A stretch of DNA of 64,000 bases from Stutzerimonas decontaminans (GCF_000661915.1 NZ_CP007509.1:372001-436000); one strand, 5' to 3'; counted from the first letter of the stretch, positions 27,171 through 36,632 are shown. The notes: generated by a model not told the origin, from the sequence alone. Translations and numbers: made by a program.

Positions 27171-28973
27171 CTAGAACCAGGCGTCCTGCATGGTCAGGCA
27201 GGTGTCGTCGCGTGCTTCGAGGATGGCCAGTTCGTGCTCGCAGGCCGGAACTTCCCAGGTCAGGAAGTAACGCGCCGCCTGCAGCTTGCCGCGATAGAAG
27301 TCGGCGTCTGCGGCGTTGCCCCCGCCGAGTCCGCGCTCGGCGCGCAGCGCCTGCTCCAGCCAGCGCCAGCCGATCACCGCATGGCCGAACACCTTCAGAT
27401 ACAGCGCCGAGTTGGCCAGCGCCTGATTGACCTTGCCGGCTGCGAGATCGCCCAGCAGCGCCTGGGTCACGCTGGTGAGGCGGGCGATGTGCTGCTCCAG
27501 CGGCTGGCGCAGGGCGGTCAGCGAGTCGTATTCGGCGGCGCGTGCGCAGCTGGCCTGGATCAGCCCAAGCAGTTGACGCAGGCCGGCGCCCTTGTTCTGC
27601 ATCAGCTTGCGGCCGAGCAGGTCCAGCGACTGGATGCCGTGGGTGCCTTCGTGGATCGGGTTGAGGCGGTTATCGCGGTAGTACTGCTCCACCGGATATT
27701 CGCGGGTGTAGCCATGCCCGCCGAGAATCTGGATCGCCAGCTCGTTGGCTTTCAGGCAGTACTCCGACGGCCAGGATTTGACGATCGGCGTCAGCAGGTC
27801 GAGCAGCTCGCTGGCATTGCGCCGCTCCTCGTCGCTCTCGGCGGTGTGCTCGTCGTCCACCAGGCGTGCCGAGTACAGGCCGAGATCGAAGGCGCCTTCG
27901 ACGTAGGCCTTCTGCATCAGCAGCATGCGCTTGACGTCGGTGTGCTCGATGATCGGCACCTGGCTTGAGGCCGGGTCCTTGCCGTCCGGCAGGCGGCCCT
28001 GCGGGCGCTCGCGGGCGTAGTTCAGCGAATAGAGGTAACCGGCGTAGCCGAGCATGATCGCGCCCATGCCGACGCCGATGCGCGCCTCGTTCATCATCTG
28101 GAACATGTAGGCCAGGCCCTTGTGCGGCTCGCCTACCAGGTAGCCGACGCAGTTGCCGTTGTCACCGAAGTTCAGCGCGGTGCTGGTGGTGCCGCGCCAA
28201 CCCATCTTGTGGAACAGACCGGCCAGCAGCACGTCGTTGCGTTGGCCGAGGCTGCCGTCGTCGTTGACCAGGAACTTCGGCACGATGAACAGGCTGATGC
28301 CCTTCACTCCGGGCGGCGCGTCCGGCAGCTTGGCCAGCACCATGTGCACGATGTTTTCCGACAGCGGATGGTCGCCACCGGAAATGAAGATCTTGTTGCC
28401 CTTGAGGCGATAGCTGCCGTCGCCCGCCGGTTCGGCGCGGGTGCGGATGTCCGACAGCGAGGAGCCGGCATGTGGCTCGGTGAGTGCCATGGTGCCAAAG
28501 AAACGGCCTTCGAGCATCGGCTGCAGGAAGCGCTGCTTCTGCTCTTCCGAGCCGAAGGTTTCGATCAGGTGCGAGGCGCCCATGCTCAGCATCGGGTAGG
28601 AACTGGTGGCGATGTTGGCCGACTGGAAATGCGCGAAGCAGGCCCGCGACAGCAGGTTCGGCAGCTGCATGCCGCCGTCGTCGAAGCTGCGCTGAGCGTT
28701 GTGAAAGCCCGCCTCGATAAAGGCGTCGACGGCCGGCTTGACCTCGGGAATCAGCACCGCTTCGCCGTTGATGTACTGCGGCTCGTGCTCGTCGGACTTG
28801 CGATTGTGCGGCGCGAAGTATTTCTCGGCGATGGTTCGCGCGGTGCCGATGGCGGCGTCGAAGGTTTCGCGGCTGTGATCGGCAAAGTGCTCGCGGCGGG
28901 TCAGGGCCTCGGCGTCCAGCACTTCGTAGAGTTCGAATGCCAGGTTACGCGGGCAGAGCAGGGTCTCGGTCAT
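27171..28973 (-). CDS. Acyl-CoA dehydrogenase (600-residue family)
   Basis: Flavoenzyme that would oxidise acyl-CoA to 2-enoyl-CoA in beta-oxidation, passing electrons to ETF. 600 residues, in the long FadE-like class with a C-terminal extension. Motifs: LTEPHAGSSLSDIRTRAEPAGDGSYRLKGNKIFISGGDH (FAD site), IQILGGHGYTREYPVEQYYRD, and the IHEGTHGIQSLDLLGRKL region that holds the catalytic Glu. ATG 28973 has CGGAGG 6 bases upstream. Matches PA5020 by position from memory. It is a paralogue of the two dehydrogenases at 45914 and 49310 but clearly diverged. Chain-length preference is unknown. Confidence 0.9.
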   Translation of the reverse strand: MTETLLCPRNLAFELYEVLDAEALTRREHFADHSRETFDAAIGTARTIAEKYFAPHNRKSDEHEPQYINGEAVLIPEVKPAVDAFIEAGFHNAQRSFDDGGMQLPNLLSRACFAHFQSANIATSSYPMLSMGASHLIETFGSEEQKQRFLQPMLEGRFFGTMALTEPHAGSSLSDIRTRAEPAGDGSYRLKGNKIFISGGDHPLSENIVHMVLAKLPDAPPGVKGISLFIVPKFLVNDDGSLGQRNDVLLAGLFHKMGWRGTTSTALNFGDNGNCVGYLVGEPHKGLAYMFQMMNEARIGVGMGAIMLGYAGYLYSLNYARERPQGRLPDGKDPASSQVPIIEHTDVKRMLLMQKAYVEGAFDLGLYSARLVDDEHTAESDEERRNASELLDLLTPIVKSWPSEYCLKANELAIQILGGHGYTREYPVEQYYRDNRLNPIHEGTHGIQSLDLLGRKLMQNKGAGLRQLLGLIQASCARAAEYDSLTALRQPLEQHIARLTSVTQALLGDLAAGKVNQALANSALYLKVFGHAVIGWRWLEQALRAERGLGGGNAADADFYRGKLQAARYFLTWEVPACEHELAILEARDDTCLTMQDAWF

Positions 28974-29029
28974 GGTCAACCTCCGTTTTTATCGGCCCGA
29001 GTCTAAGGACCGCGGTTTTCCATTGCCTA

Positions 29030-29054
29030 GCTTCATCCATTGCACTGATGAAGC
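29030..29054. repeat. Hairpin downstream of crtE
   Basis: GCTTCATC-N9-GATGAAGC, a perfect 8-bp stem 24 bases past the crtE stop and upstream of the dehydrogenase start. It may end or stabilise the crtE transcript; there is no T run. Confidence 0.4.
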
Positions 29055-29077
29055 GTCAACACGAGGTCGATCAATGC

Positions 29078-29968
29078 TCAGCCGAACAGCTGACGCAGCA
29101 GCGCCGCCAGTTCGCCATCGCCCAGGCCTGCGGCGTCGAGATGGGTCAGTGCGGCCTCTCGGTGCATTGCCAGTTGCTGCTCGGCCGCCTGCTGGCCGAG
29201 CAGCGAGACCACGGTTGCCTTGGCCCGATCCTGCTGGCAGTCCTTGCCGGTCTGCTCGGGTGTCAGGCCATCGGCGATGTCGTCGAGCAGCTGGAAGGCC
29301 TGGCCCAGCTCGTTGGCGAAACCTTGCAGATGGCGTGTCCGCGCCCGCTCAGCGTTCGCGAGCAGCGCCGCGAGCTCCAGGGCAGCGGTGAACAGCGAGC
29401 CGGTTTTCAACTGGTTGGTGGCGATCACTCCGTCGAGCTGCTGTGCTTCTTGCGCGCCATGCAGGTCGCGAAATTGCCCACGCACCAGGCCTTGCGCACC
29501 GACCGAGCGCGCAAGGATGGCCACCGCGTCGTTGCGCTGCCGTGGCGTGAGTCTGGGCGCGGTGGCGGTGATGCCATAGGCATGGCTGAGCAGGGCGACC
29601 GAGGCGAGCACGGCGACGTCTTCGCCGAAACGCAGATGAATGGTCGGCTGCCCCCGCCGGAGGCTGGCGTTGTCCATGCATGGCATGTCGTCGAGAAACA
29701 GCGAGGCGGCGTGGATCATTTCCAGTGCGCAGGCCGGGTCGAGGCCGATATCCGGGTCGGCGCCGAGATCACCCAGCGCCAGCAGCAACAGCAGTGGCCT
29801 GATTCGTTTGCCGGGAGCAAGGGTGCCTTCACGTAACGCCAGCGTGACCTTGTCCAGCTCCGACTCGGGCCGTGGCAGACGCAAGGCCAGACGCTCGTCG
29901 ACCTGTCGGCGCAGGCGCAGCAGGCCATCGCATTGCGGGAGCGGGAGGGAGGAATTCTGCGTTTGCAT
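29078..29968 (-). CDS. crtE: Geranylgeranyl diphosphate synthase
   Basis: Extends farnesyl diphosphate with isopentenyl diphosphate to C20 GGPP, the first committed carotenoid precursor here. 296 residues, trans-prenyltransferase fold. The first aspartate-rich motif is DDMPCMD at residues 93-99, with the two-residue insertion typical of bacterial GGPP/FPP synthases, and the second is DDIAD. GKRIRP marks the diphosphate-binding region. ATG 29968 follows GAGGG by 7 bases; upstream in-frame starts run into the intergenic control region. In Pantoea-type clusters crtE leads the operon; here it is inverted and divergent from fni-crtXYIB. Confidence 0.92.
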   Translation of the reverse strand: MQTQNSSLPLPQCDGLLRLRRQVDERLALRLPRPESELDKVTLALREGTLAPGKRIRPLLLLLALGDLGADPDIGLDPACALEMIHAASLFLDDMPCMDNASLRRGQPTIHLRFGEDVAVLASVALLSHAYGITATAPRLTPRQRNDAVAILARSVGAQGLVRGQFRDLHGAQEAQQLDGVIATNQLKTGSLFTAALELAALLANAERARTRHLQGFANELGQAFQLLDDIADGLTPEQTGKDCQQDRAKATVVSLLGQQAAEQQLAMHREAALTHLDAAGLGDGELAALLRQLFG

Positions 29969-30017
29969 GGCGGTGCCCTCGCTGGCGCTCCAGTTCGAGC
30001 AGCCGGGTTGCGCAATG

Positions 30018-30056
30018 TTGTACAACGATTGGACCTTTCGACAGAAAGCTGTACAA
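30018..30056. promoter_or_regulatory. Paired TGTACA motifs between crtE and fni
   Basis: TTGTACAA (30018-30025, itself palindromic) and CTGTACAA (30049-30056) lie 31 bp apart centre to centre, about three helical turns, in the only intergenic space shared by both carotenoid transcripts. TGTACA half-sites are used by light-responsive MerR-type regulators (LitR/CarH family) in other bacteria, but the usual spacing differs and no such regulator gene is in the window. Candidate operator only. Confidence 0.4.
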
Positions 30057-30125
30057 GTCGTGCCATCGCATAGCACTTTTTTCAGGGCGTCACGTCCAAA
30101 CAAGTCTTCCCGGGAGCCGATTTCC

Positions 30126-31166
30126 ATGAGCAAGCAATCGTTGGTCAGCCGCAAAAACGATCATCTGGATATCGTCCTGGACCCGACGCGGGCAGCCGGT
30201 GCGACGGGTACCGGTTTCGGCGCATTTCGCTTTGAACACTGCGCCCTGCCCGAGTTGCACCTTGATGAGATCGACCTGCATAGCGCGCTGTTCGGGCGCC
30301 AGCTGCGGGCGCCGCTGCTGATCAGCTCGATGACTGGCGGCGCCGCACGTTCTGCCGCGATCAATGCGCACCTGGCGGAAGCTGCGCAACACTTGGGTAT
30401 CGCCATGGCGGTGGGTTCGCAGCGGGTTGCGCTTGAAACCGCTGGAGATCAGGGCCTGACCAGCCAGTTGCGCCAACTCGCGCCGGACATTCTGCTGTTG
30501 GCCAACTTCGGCGCCGCACAGCTGGTACGTGGTTATGGCGTAGACGAGGCGCGCCGCGCCGTTGAGATGATCGACGGCGATGCGCTGATCGTGCACCTGA
30601 ACCCGTTGCAGGAGGCGGTGCAGCCGGGCGGCGATCGTGATTGGCGAGGCGTGTTGCGGGCGATCGAAGCGCTTGCCAGCCGCCTGGCCGCGCCTGTGGT
30701 GATCAAGGAAGTCGGTGCCGGCATATCCGCGACGGTGGCACGGCAGCTGGTCGATGCCGGCGTCTCCGCCATCGATGTGGCCGGTTCCGGCGGGACCAGC
30801 TGGGCCGCGGTAGAAGCCGAGCGGGCCGGCGACGCCAGCCAGCGCGCGATCGCCCAGGCCTTCGCCGATTGGGGCATTCCCACTGCGCAGGCGCTGCAGG
30901 CGGTGCGCGAGGCTTGCCCCGGCACACCACTGATCGCTTCCGGTGGCATCCGCGACGGGGTCGAAGCAGCGAAGGCGATCTGCCTGGGTGCCGATCTGGT
31001 CGGGCAGGCGGCCGGGGTACTGCAGGCGGCGATGCTCAGCAGTGATGCGGTGGTACAGCACTTCGAGGTGCTGATCGAGCAGCTGCGGATTGCCTGTTTC
31101 TGCACGGGCTCGGCCAGCCTCACCGCGCTGCGGCAGGCGCGGCTGCTGCAAGTCTCCGGCTACTGA
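30126..31166 (+). CDS. fni: Type 2 isopentenyl-diphosphate delta-isomerase
   Basis: Interconverts IPP and DMAPP using FMN and NADPH. 346 residues, TIM-barrel. Motifs: [11 protein letters not shown] near the N-terminus, [66 protein letters not shown] and ASGGIRDG (phosphate site). ATG 30126 has GGGAG 9 bases upstream. It opens the fni-crtX-crtY-crtI-crtB operon, as in several Pantoea-like clusters. Unrelated to the type 1 Idi. Confidence 0.93.
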   Translation: MSKQSLVSRKNDHLDIVLDPTRAAGATGTGFGAFRFEHCALPELHLDEIDLHSALFGRQLRAPLLISSMTGGAARSAAINAHLAEAAQHLGIAMAVGSQRVALETAGDQGLTSQLRQLAPDILLLANFGAAQLVRGYGVDEARRAVEMIDGDALIVHLNPLQEAVQPGGDRDWRGVLRAIEALASRLAAPVVIKEVGAGISATVARQLVDAGVSAIDVAGSGGTSWAAVEAERAGDASQRAIAQAFADWGIPTAQALQAVREACPGTPLIASGGIRDGVEAAKAICLGADLVGQAAGVLQAAMLSSDAVVQHFEVLIEQLRIACFCTGSASLTALRQARLLQVSGY

Positions 31167-31186
31167 AGCCCGGGCGGAGCCGCCAG

Positions 31187-32473
31187 ATGACCCATTTCGC
31201 GGCAATCGCCCCGCCTTTTCTCAGCCATCTGCGCGCCTTCGAAGCCATTGCCTGGCAGCTGACGCAGCGTGGTCATCGCGTCACCTTCGTTCAGCAGGCC
31301 GATGTCGCCGCGCTGCTGGAGCTGCCCGACGCAGGATTTGCCGCCATCGGCGCCGATTCCCATCCGACGGGCACTTTGGCTGCGGTGGTCCGCCGCGCCG
31401 CGCAACCGGGGCCGTTCGGCATCCGCCGGGTCATCGCCGACATGGCGGCGAGTACCGCATTGTTCTGTCGCGAGGCGCCGGGCGTGCTGCGTTCGCTGCA
31501 GGTCGACGCCGTGCTGGCTGATCAGATGGAGCCAGCGGGCGCGCTGGTGGCCGAGCATCTTGGCTTGCCGTTCGTTTCCACCGCCTGCGCCTTGCCGTTC
31601 AACCGCGAGCCGCTGGTGCCGTTGCCGGTGATGCCCTGGCGCTACCGGGCGACCGACCGGGGCGAGCAGCTCAATCTGCACAGCAGTCGGGTCTACGACC
31701 GCCTGATGCGGCCTCATGCCGAGGTGATCCAACACTACTGCCAGGCGTTCGGCCTGGCGCCGCGCTCGACCCTGAGCGACTGCCTGTCGCCGCTGCTGCA
31801 GATCAGCCAGACGGTGCCTGGCTTCGACTTTCCGCGCCGCCAGCTTCCGGCGAATTTTCATGGCGTCGGGCCGTTGCGGCGGCCGCTGGAAAGCGAAGCC
31901 GAGCTGAACCTGCTGATCGACCCGGCGCGGCCGTTCGTCTTCGCCTCGCTGGGCACCTTGCAGGGGCATCGCTACGGGCTGCTGCGCAATATCGCCCGCG
32001 CCTGCAAGCCGCTCGGCGTACAGCTGTTGGTCGCCCATTGCGGCGGGCTAAATGCTGTACAAGCGGCGCGGCTACGCGAGGAGGGCGCGCATTGGGTCAC
32101 CGACTTCGCACCACAGCGCGCGGCATTGGCCAGGGCCTCGGCGGTCGTCACCCACGCCGGACTGAACACCGTGCTCGATGCGCTGGAGGCCGGTGTGCCG
32201 ATGCTGGCGCTGCCGATTGCCTTCGATCAGCCGGGTGTCGCAGCGCGTATCGAACACGCCGGTGTCGGGCTGCGGCTACAGCCATGGCTGGCGAGCCCGG
32301 CGCGGATCAGCCACGCATTGCAGCGGCTGTTGAGCGAAGGTGAGTTTCGTCAGCGGGCGGCGCAGCTCGGGGCGGAAGTGCGTGAGGCTGGCGGTGTGGT
32401 GCGTGCCGCCGACCTGATCGAGGCGGCGCTCGGGACCGATGGGCAACGGCTGGAGGTGGCGAGTGGCGCTTGA
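31187..32473 (+). CDS. crtX: Zeaxanthin glucosyltransferase
   Basis: Transfers glucose from UDP-glucose to the hydroxyl groups of zeaxanthin, giving mono- and diglucosides. 428 residues, GT-B fold. The C-terminal UDP-sugar signature VVTHAGLNTVLDALEAGVPMLALPIAFDQPGVAARIEHAGVG is intact; the N-terminus MTHFAAIAPPFLSHLRAFEAIAWQL matches CrtX. It starts 20 bases after fni, and its 3' end overlaps the crtY start by 11 bases. Its presence argues that the final pigment is glycosylated. Confidence 0.92.
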   Translation: MTHFAAIAPPFLSHLRAFEAIAWQLTQRGHRVTFVQQADVAALLELPDAGFAAIGADSHPTGTLAAVVRRAAQPGPFGIRRVIADMAASTALFCREAPGVLRSLQVDAVLADQMEPAGALVAEHLGLPFVSTACALPFNREPLVPLPVMPWRYRATDRGEQLNLHSSRVYDRLMRPHAEVIQHYCQAFGLAPRSTLSDCLSPLLQISQTVPGFDFPRRQLPANFHGVGPLRRPLESEAELNLLIDPARPFVFASLGTLQGHRYGLLRNIARACKPLGVQLLVAHCGGLNAVQAARLREEGAHWVTDFAPQRAALARASAVVTHAGLNTVLDALEAGVPMLALPIAFDQPGVAARIEHAGVGLRLQPWLASPARISHALQRLLSEGEFRQRAAQLGAEVREAGGVVRAADLIEAALGTDGQRLEVASGA

Positions 32474-33632
32474 TGCGGACCTGATCCTGGTTGGCGGCGG
32501 GCTGGCCAACGGCCTTCTGGCCCTGCGCCTGCGTCAGCAGCGCCCCGATCTGCGCCTGCTGGTGCTGGAGCAGGGTGACACCCTGGGCGGCAATCACACC
32601 TGGTCTTTTCATGAGCATGACCTGACGCCGGCTCAGCAGCGCTGGCTGGAACCTATGGTCGGCAAGCGCTGGCCCGGCTATGAAGTGATCTTTCCCGAAC
32701 TGCAGCGAAGGCTGGACAGCGGTTACGCGAGCATCTTCTCGGAGCGCTTTCACCAGTACCTGATGCCCGAACTGAGCGATGGCGTGCGTTTGCGCACCAC
32801 CGTTGCCAGCGTGGAGCCACAAAGGGTGCGTCTGGCTTCGGGGGACATCCTGCAGGCCGGCGCCGTGATCGACGGCCGTGGCGTGCGCGGGACCGATCAG
32901 CTGGCCCTAGGCTTTCAGAAGTTCCTCGGCCAGGAGGTGCGGCTGCAGCAGCCGCACGGCCTGCGCGAGCCGATCATCATGGACGCCAGCGTCGCCCAGC
33001 ACGACGGTTATCGCTTCGTCTACGTACTGCCGCTCAGCGCCGACAGCCTGCTGATCGAAGACACCTACTACGCAGACGGTGACACGGTGGCGCCCGAGAC
33101 ATTGCGCGCCAATATCGAACGCTATGCTCAGGACCGCGGCTGGACTATCGCCGAGCTGCTGCGCGAGGAGCAGGGCGTGCTGCCCATCGTGCTTTCCGGT
33201 GATCTGCCGGCGTTCTGGGAGGAGGCGCGCGGCGTGCCGCAGACGGGGCTGGCCGCGGCGCTGTTTCATCCCACCACCGGCTACTCACTGCCCGACGCGG
33301 TGCGTCTGGCCGATCACCTGATCGCTCTGGATCGCTGGGATGCCTCCAGCCTGTTCGAGGCGATCCGCGATTACTCGTTGGCGCAGTGGCGCCAGCGCGG
33401 CTTCTTCCGACTGCTCAATCGCATGCTGTTCATGGCCGGTCCGGCGGATCGCCGCTGGGCGGTGATGCAACGTTTTTACCGCTTGCGCGAACCGCTGATC
33501 CAGCGCTTCTACGCGGCCAATCTGACCACCCGCGACCGCTTGCGCATCGTCTCGGGCAAGCCTCCTGTTCCGCTCGGTGAGGCGCTGCGCGCACTTGCCG
33601 CCCATGATCTGCATCGCAAGGATTACCGATGA
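32463..33632 (+). CDS. crtY: Lycopene beta-cyclase (CrtY type)
   Basis: Closes both ends of lycopene to make beta-carotene. 389 residues. N-terminal dinucleotide-binding motif ADLILVGGGLANGLLALRL and the CrtY pattern GGNHTWSFHEHDL; later FVYVLPLSADSLLIEDTYYAD and FHPTTGYSLPDAVRLAD. The start is GTG 32463, with GGAGG 6 bases before it; this lies inside the crtX end, so the genes overlap and are likely coupled. The stop overlaps crtI (ATGA). Confidence 0.92.
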   Translation: MALDADLILVGGGLANGLLALRLRQQRPDLRLLVLEQGDTLGGNHTWSFHEHDLTPAQQRWLEPMVGKRWPGYEVIFPELQRRLDSGYASIFSERFHQYLMPELSDGVRLRTTVASVEPQRVRLASGDILQAGAVIDGRGVRGTDQLALGFQKFLGQEVRLQQPHGLREPIIMDASVAQHDGYRFVYVLPLSADSLLIEDTYYADGDTVAPETLRANIERYAQDRGWTIAELLREEQGVLPIVLSGDLPAFWEEARGVPQTGLAAALFHPTTGYSLPDAVRLADHLIALDRWDASSLFEAIRDYSLAQWRQRGFFRLLNRMLFMAGPADRRWAVMQRFYRLREPLIQRFYAANLTTRDRLRIVSGKPPVPLGEALRALAAHDLHRKDYR

Positions 33633-35134
33633 ACCAAGCTAAACGAGCGGTGGTGATCGGCGCCGGCTTCGGCGGGCTGGCGTTGGCCATCCGCCTGCAG
33701 CGCGCCGGCATCCAGACCACGCTGCTGGAGAAGCGCGACAAGCCGGGTGGCCGCGCCTACGTCTATCACGACCAGGGCTTCACCTTTGATGCCGGCCCGA
33801 CGGTGATCACCGATCCGCCAGCGCTGGAAGAGCTCTTCAGCGGCGCCGGCAAGCGCATGGCTGACTACGTCGAGCTGCTGCCGGTCAGCCCCTTCTACCG
33901 GCTGTGCTGGGAGGACGGTTACAGCTTCGACTACGTCAACGACCAGGCCCAGCTGGATCGGCAGATCCATGCGCTCAACCCCCGTGACGTCGCCGGCTAT
34001 CAGCGTTTTCTCGCCTATTCGCGCGCGGTGTACGAGGAGGGCTACGTCAAGCTCGGCACCGTGCCCTTCCTGTCGTTTCGCAGCATGATCGGCGTCGCCC
34101 CGCAGCTGGCGAAGCTGCAGGCCTGGCGCAACGTCTACAGCATGGTGGCCAAATTCGTGGAGAACGATCGGCTGCGCCAGGCGCTCTCCTTTCACTCGCT
34201 GCTGGTCGGCGGCAACCCGTTCGAGACTTCCTCGATCTACGCGCTGATCCACGCGCTGGAGCGCCAGGGTGGTGTGTGGTTTCCGCGCGGGGGCACCGGG
34301 GCGCTGGTGCAGGGCATGGTCCGGCTGTTCGAGGATCTGGGCGGCAAGCTGGAGCTGAACGCCGAGGTGGCGCGGATCGAACTGGCGGGAGGCCGCGTGA
34401 AGGCCGTGATCACGGGTGACGGGCGTCGCTTCGATACCGATGCGGTGGCCTCCAACGCCGATGTGGTCAACACCTACAAACAGCTGCTTGGGCATGAGGC
34501 GCGTGGTCGCGACGAGGCCAAACGGCTCTCCGGCAAGCGTTTCTCGATGTCGCTGTTCGTCATCCATTTCGGCCTCAAGCGCCGCCATGAGCACCTGCAA
34601 CACCACACGGTGTGTTTCGGGCCGCGCTACCGTGAGCTGATCGACGAGATCTTCAAGCGTGAGACCCTGGCCGATGATTTCTCCCTCTACTTGCATGCGC
34701 CCTGTGTAACCGATCCCTCGCTGGCGCCGGAAGGCTGTGCCAGCCACTACGTGCTGGCGCCGGTGCCACACCTGGGCACGGCAGATATCGATTGGGCGGA
34801 GGAGGGGCCGAAGTACCGCGATCGCATCTTCGAATACCTGGAACGGCACTACATGCCGGGGCTGCGCGGCGATCTAGTGACCCACCGGATCTTCACGCCG
34901 CAGGATTTTCGCGACGAGCTCAACGCCCATCTTGGCTCGGCGTTTTCGCTGGAGCCGATCCTTACCCAGAGCGCCTGGTTCCGCCCGCACAACCGCGACG
35001 ACGTGATCCCCAACCTCTATATCGTCGGCGCCGGCACTCACCCCGGTGCCGGCGTGCCGGGGGTCGTCGGTTCGGCCAAGGCCACCGCCGGGCTGATGCT
35101 GGAGGACTTCATATTGAAGGAGCAGGCCGGATGA
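33629..35134 (+). CDS. crtI: Phytoene desaturase (lycopene-forming)
   Basis: FAD enzyme that takes phytoene through four desaturations to lycopene. 501 residues, usual for CrtI. N-terminal VVIGAGFGGLALAIRLQRAGIQTTLLEKRDKPGGRAYVY, then FDAGPTVITDP; the C-terminal bacterial-type desaturase signature is NLYIVGAGTHPGAGVPGVVGSAKATA. ATG overlaps the crtY stop, and its stop overlaps the crtB start. The number of desaturation steps is inferred from the presence of crtY and crtZ. Confidence 0.95.
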   Translation: MNQAKRAVVIGAGFGGLALAIRLQRAGIQTTLLEKRDKPGGRAYVYHDQGFTFDAGPTVITDPPALEELFSGAGKRMADYVELLPVSPFYRLCWEDGYSFDYVNDQAQLDRQIHALNPRDVAGYQRFLAYSRAVYEEGYVKLGTVPFLSFRSMIGVAPQLAKLQAWRNVYSMVAKFVENDRLRQALSFHSLLVGGNPFETSSIYALIHALERQGGVWFPRGGTGALVQGMVRLFEDLGGKLELNAEVARIELAGGRVKAVITGDGRRFDTDAVASNADVVNTYKQLLGHEARGRDEAKRLSGKRFSMSLFVIHFGLKRRHEHLQHHTVCFGPRYRELIDEIFKRETLADDFSLYLHAPCVTDPSLAPEGCASHYVLAPVPHLGTADIDWAEEGPKYRDRIFEYLERHYMPGLRGDLVTHRIFTPQDFRDELNAHLGSAFSLEPILTQSAWFRPHNRDDVIPNLYIVGAGTHPGAGVPGVVGSAKATAGLMLEDFILKEQAG

Positions 35135-36057
35135 ACGACCGGGTAATCGACCAGTCGACCCAGGCGATCAATGTCGGCTCCAAGAGCTTCGCCGCGGCGG
35201 CAAAGCTGTTCGACGAGCGCACCCGCCAGAGCGCGGTGATGCTCTACGCCTGGTGCCGTCATTGCGACGATGTGATCGACGGTCAGACGCTGGGGCATAG
35301 CCAGGTCGAGGGCGATCGCAACAGCGGTGAGGCGCGGCTGGCCGAGCTGGTCGATCTCACCGAGCGCGCCTATGCCGGCGAGCCGATGGCCGATCCGGCG
35401 TTCGCCGCCTTTCAGCAGGTGATCCAGCGCCATCGGATTCCCAAGGCCTATCCGCTTGAGCATCTGGCGGGTTTTCGAATGGATGTGCAGGGCTACCGCT
35501 ACCAGACCCTCGACGACACCTTGTTGTATTGCTACCGCGTTGCCGGCGTGGTAGGGCTGATGATGGCGCGGGTGATGGGCGCCGAAGCGGAGCCGACGCT
35601 GGATCGCGCCTGTGATCTGGGCTTGGCCTTTCAGCTGACCAACATTGCCCGCGATATCGTCGAGGATGCGCAGATCGGCCGCGTCTACCTGCCGGCCGAG
35701 TGGCTGGCTGAAGTGGGCATTCCCGAAGATGAAATCGCACTGCCTGGGCATCGTGCCGCGTTGGCGACGCTGGCGGCGCGGCTGGTGGATCTGGCCGAGC
35801 CCTACTATCGCTCGGCGTCGCAGGGCCTGCGCGATCTGCCGCTGCGCTCGGCCTGGTCGATTGCCACGGCCCATGGCGTCTATCGGCAGATTGGCGTCGA
35901 GGTGAAAGCGCGCGGCGCGGCGGCCTGGGATGCGCGGGTGTCGACCAGCAAAGGGCAGAAGCTGCAGTTCCTGCTGGGTGGCGGGGTGCTGGCGCTGGCC
36001 TCGCGGCGGATGCAGGTCAGGCCGCGTCCTGACGGTCTTTGGAGGCGTCCTCGCTAG
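35131..36057 (+). CDS. crtB: Phytoene synthase
   Basis: Condenses two GGPP to 15-cis-phytoene. 308 residues. Two aspartate-rich sites, CDDVID near residues 47-52 and NIARDIVEDAQIGRVYLP further on, plus YCYRVAGVVGLMMARVMG, identify a squalene/phytoene synthase. ATG 35131 overlaps the crtI stop, with AAGGAG 8 bases before it. Its last 41 bases overlap the 3' end of the convergent crtZ. Confidence 0.94.
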   Translation: MNDRVIDQSTQAINVGSKSFAAAAKLFDERTRQSAVMLYAWCRHCDDVIDGQTLGHSQVEGDRNSGEARLAELVDLTERAYAGEPMADPAFAAFQQVIQRHRIPKAYPLEHLAGFRMDVQGYRYQTLDDTLLYCYRVAGVVGLMMARVMGAEAEPTLDRACDLGLAFQLTNIARDIVEDAQIGRVYLPAEWLAEVGIPEDEIALPGHRAALATLAARLVDLAEPYYRSASQGLRDLPLRSAWSIATAHGVYRQIGVEVKARGAAAWDARVSTSKGQKLQFLLGGGVLALASRRMQVRPRPDGLWRRPR

Positions 36058-36550
36058 ATGCACCCTGGTGCTTGCGCAACGGCCCGTCGTGCAGCTCGCG
36101 CAGCTGGCGCTTGAGCACCGGCAGCGGCGGCGCGTAGAGAAAACCGAAGGATACGCAGCGCTCCTTGCCTTCGACCGCATGGTGCAGACGGTGCGCCTGA
36201 TACAGCCGCTTGAGATAGCCGTTGCGCGGCACGTAGCGCAGCGGCCAGCGGTGATGGACCAGGCCGTCGTGGGCGACGAAATAGAGAAAGCCGTAAGCCG
36301 TCATCCCGGCGCCGATCCATTCCAGCGGGTGATAACCGGCGGTGCCGAGGGCGATCAGCAGAATCGCCACGCCAGCGAACACCACCGCATACAGGTCGTT
36401 CTTCTCGAACCAGCCGCTGCGTGGCTCGTGGTGCGACTTGTGCCAGCCCCAACCCCAGCCGTGCATCACGTACTTGTGTGCCCACCAGGCAAAGACTTCC
36501 ATGCCGGCCAGGGTGGCCAGGAAGACGAGCGTATTGGTCAGTGGACTCAT
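36017..36550 (-). CDS. crtZ: Beta-carotene 3-hydroxylase
   Basis: Di-iron membrane hydroxylase that turns beta-carotene into zeaxanthin. 177 residues. Histidine clusters: His25/His30 (HKYVMH), His37/His40/His41 (HKSHH), His94/His99/His100 (HDGLVHH) and His120/His123/His124 (HRLHH). Four membrane segments are evident. It is convergent with crtB and overlaps its 3' end by 41 bases, in the same orientation relative to crtXYIB as in Pantoea clusters. Confidence 0.94.
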   Translation of the reverse strand: MSPLTNTLVFLATLAGMEVFAWWAHKYVMHGWGWGWHKSHHEPRSGWFEKNDLYAVVFAGVAILLIALGTAGYHPLEWIGAGMTAYGFLYFVAHDGLVHHRWPLRYVPRNGYLKRLYQAHRLHHAVEGKERCVSFGFLYAPPLPVLKRQLRELHDGPLRKHQGASSEDASKDRQDAA

Positions 36551-36587
36551 GGCGGGATTCCGTGTGACGTGCGGTCGATTCTACGCG

Positions 36588-36619
36588 CCGTCGCGGCGGC
36601 TCAGGGCTCGCCGCGACGG
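36588..36619. repeat. Strong hairpin upstream of crtZ
   Basis: A perfect 11-bp stem CCGTCGCGGCG/CGCCGCGACGG with a 10-base loop lies between the nitronate monooxygenase-like gene stop and the crtZ start, both minus strand. It could end the upstream transcript; there is no T run. It would insulate crtZ from read-through. Confidence 0.55.
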
Positions 36620-36632
36620 ACTGCGTAATGAC

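Noticed and set aside
32049..32055. Third TGTACAA motif inside crtX
   Set aside because: It lies in coding sequence with no partner at a sensible distance; chance is enough.
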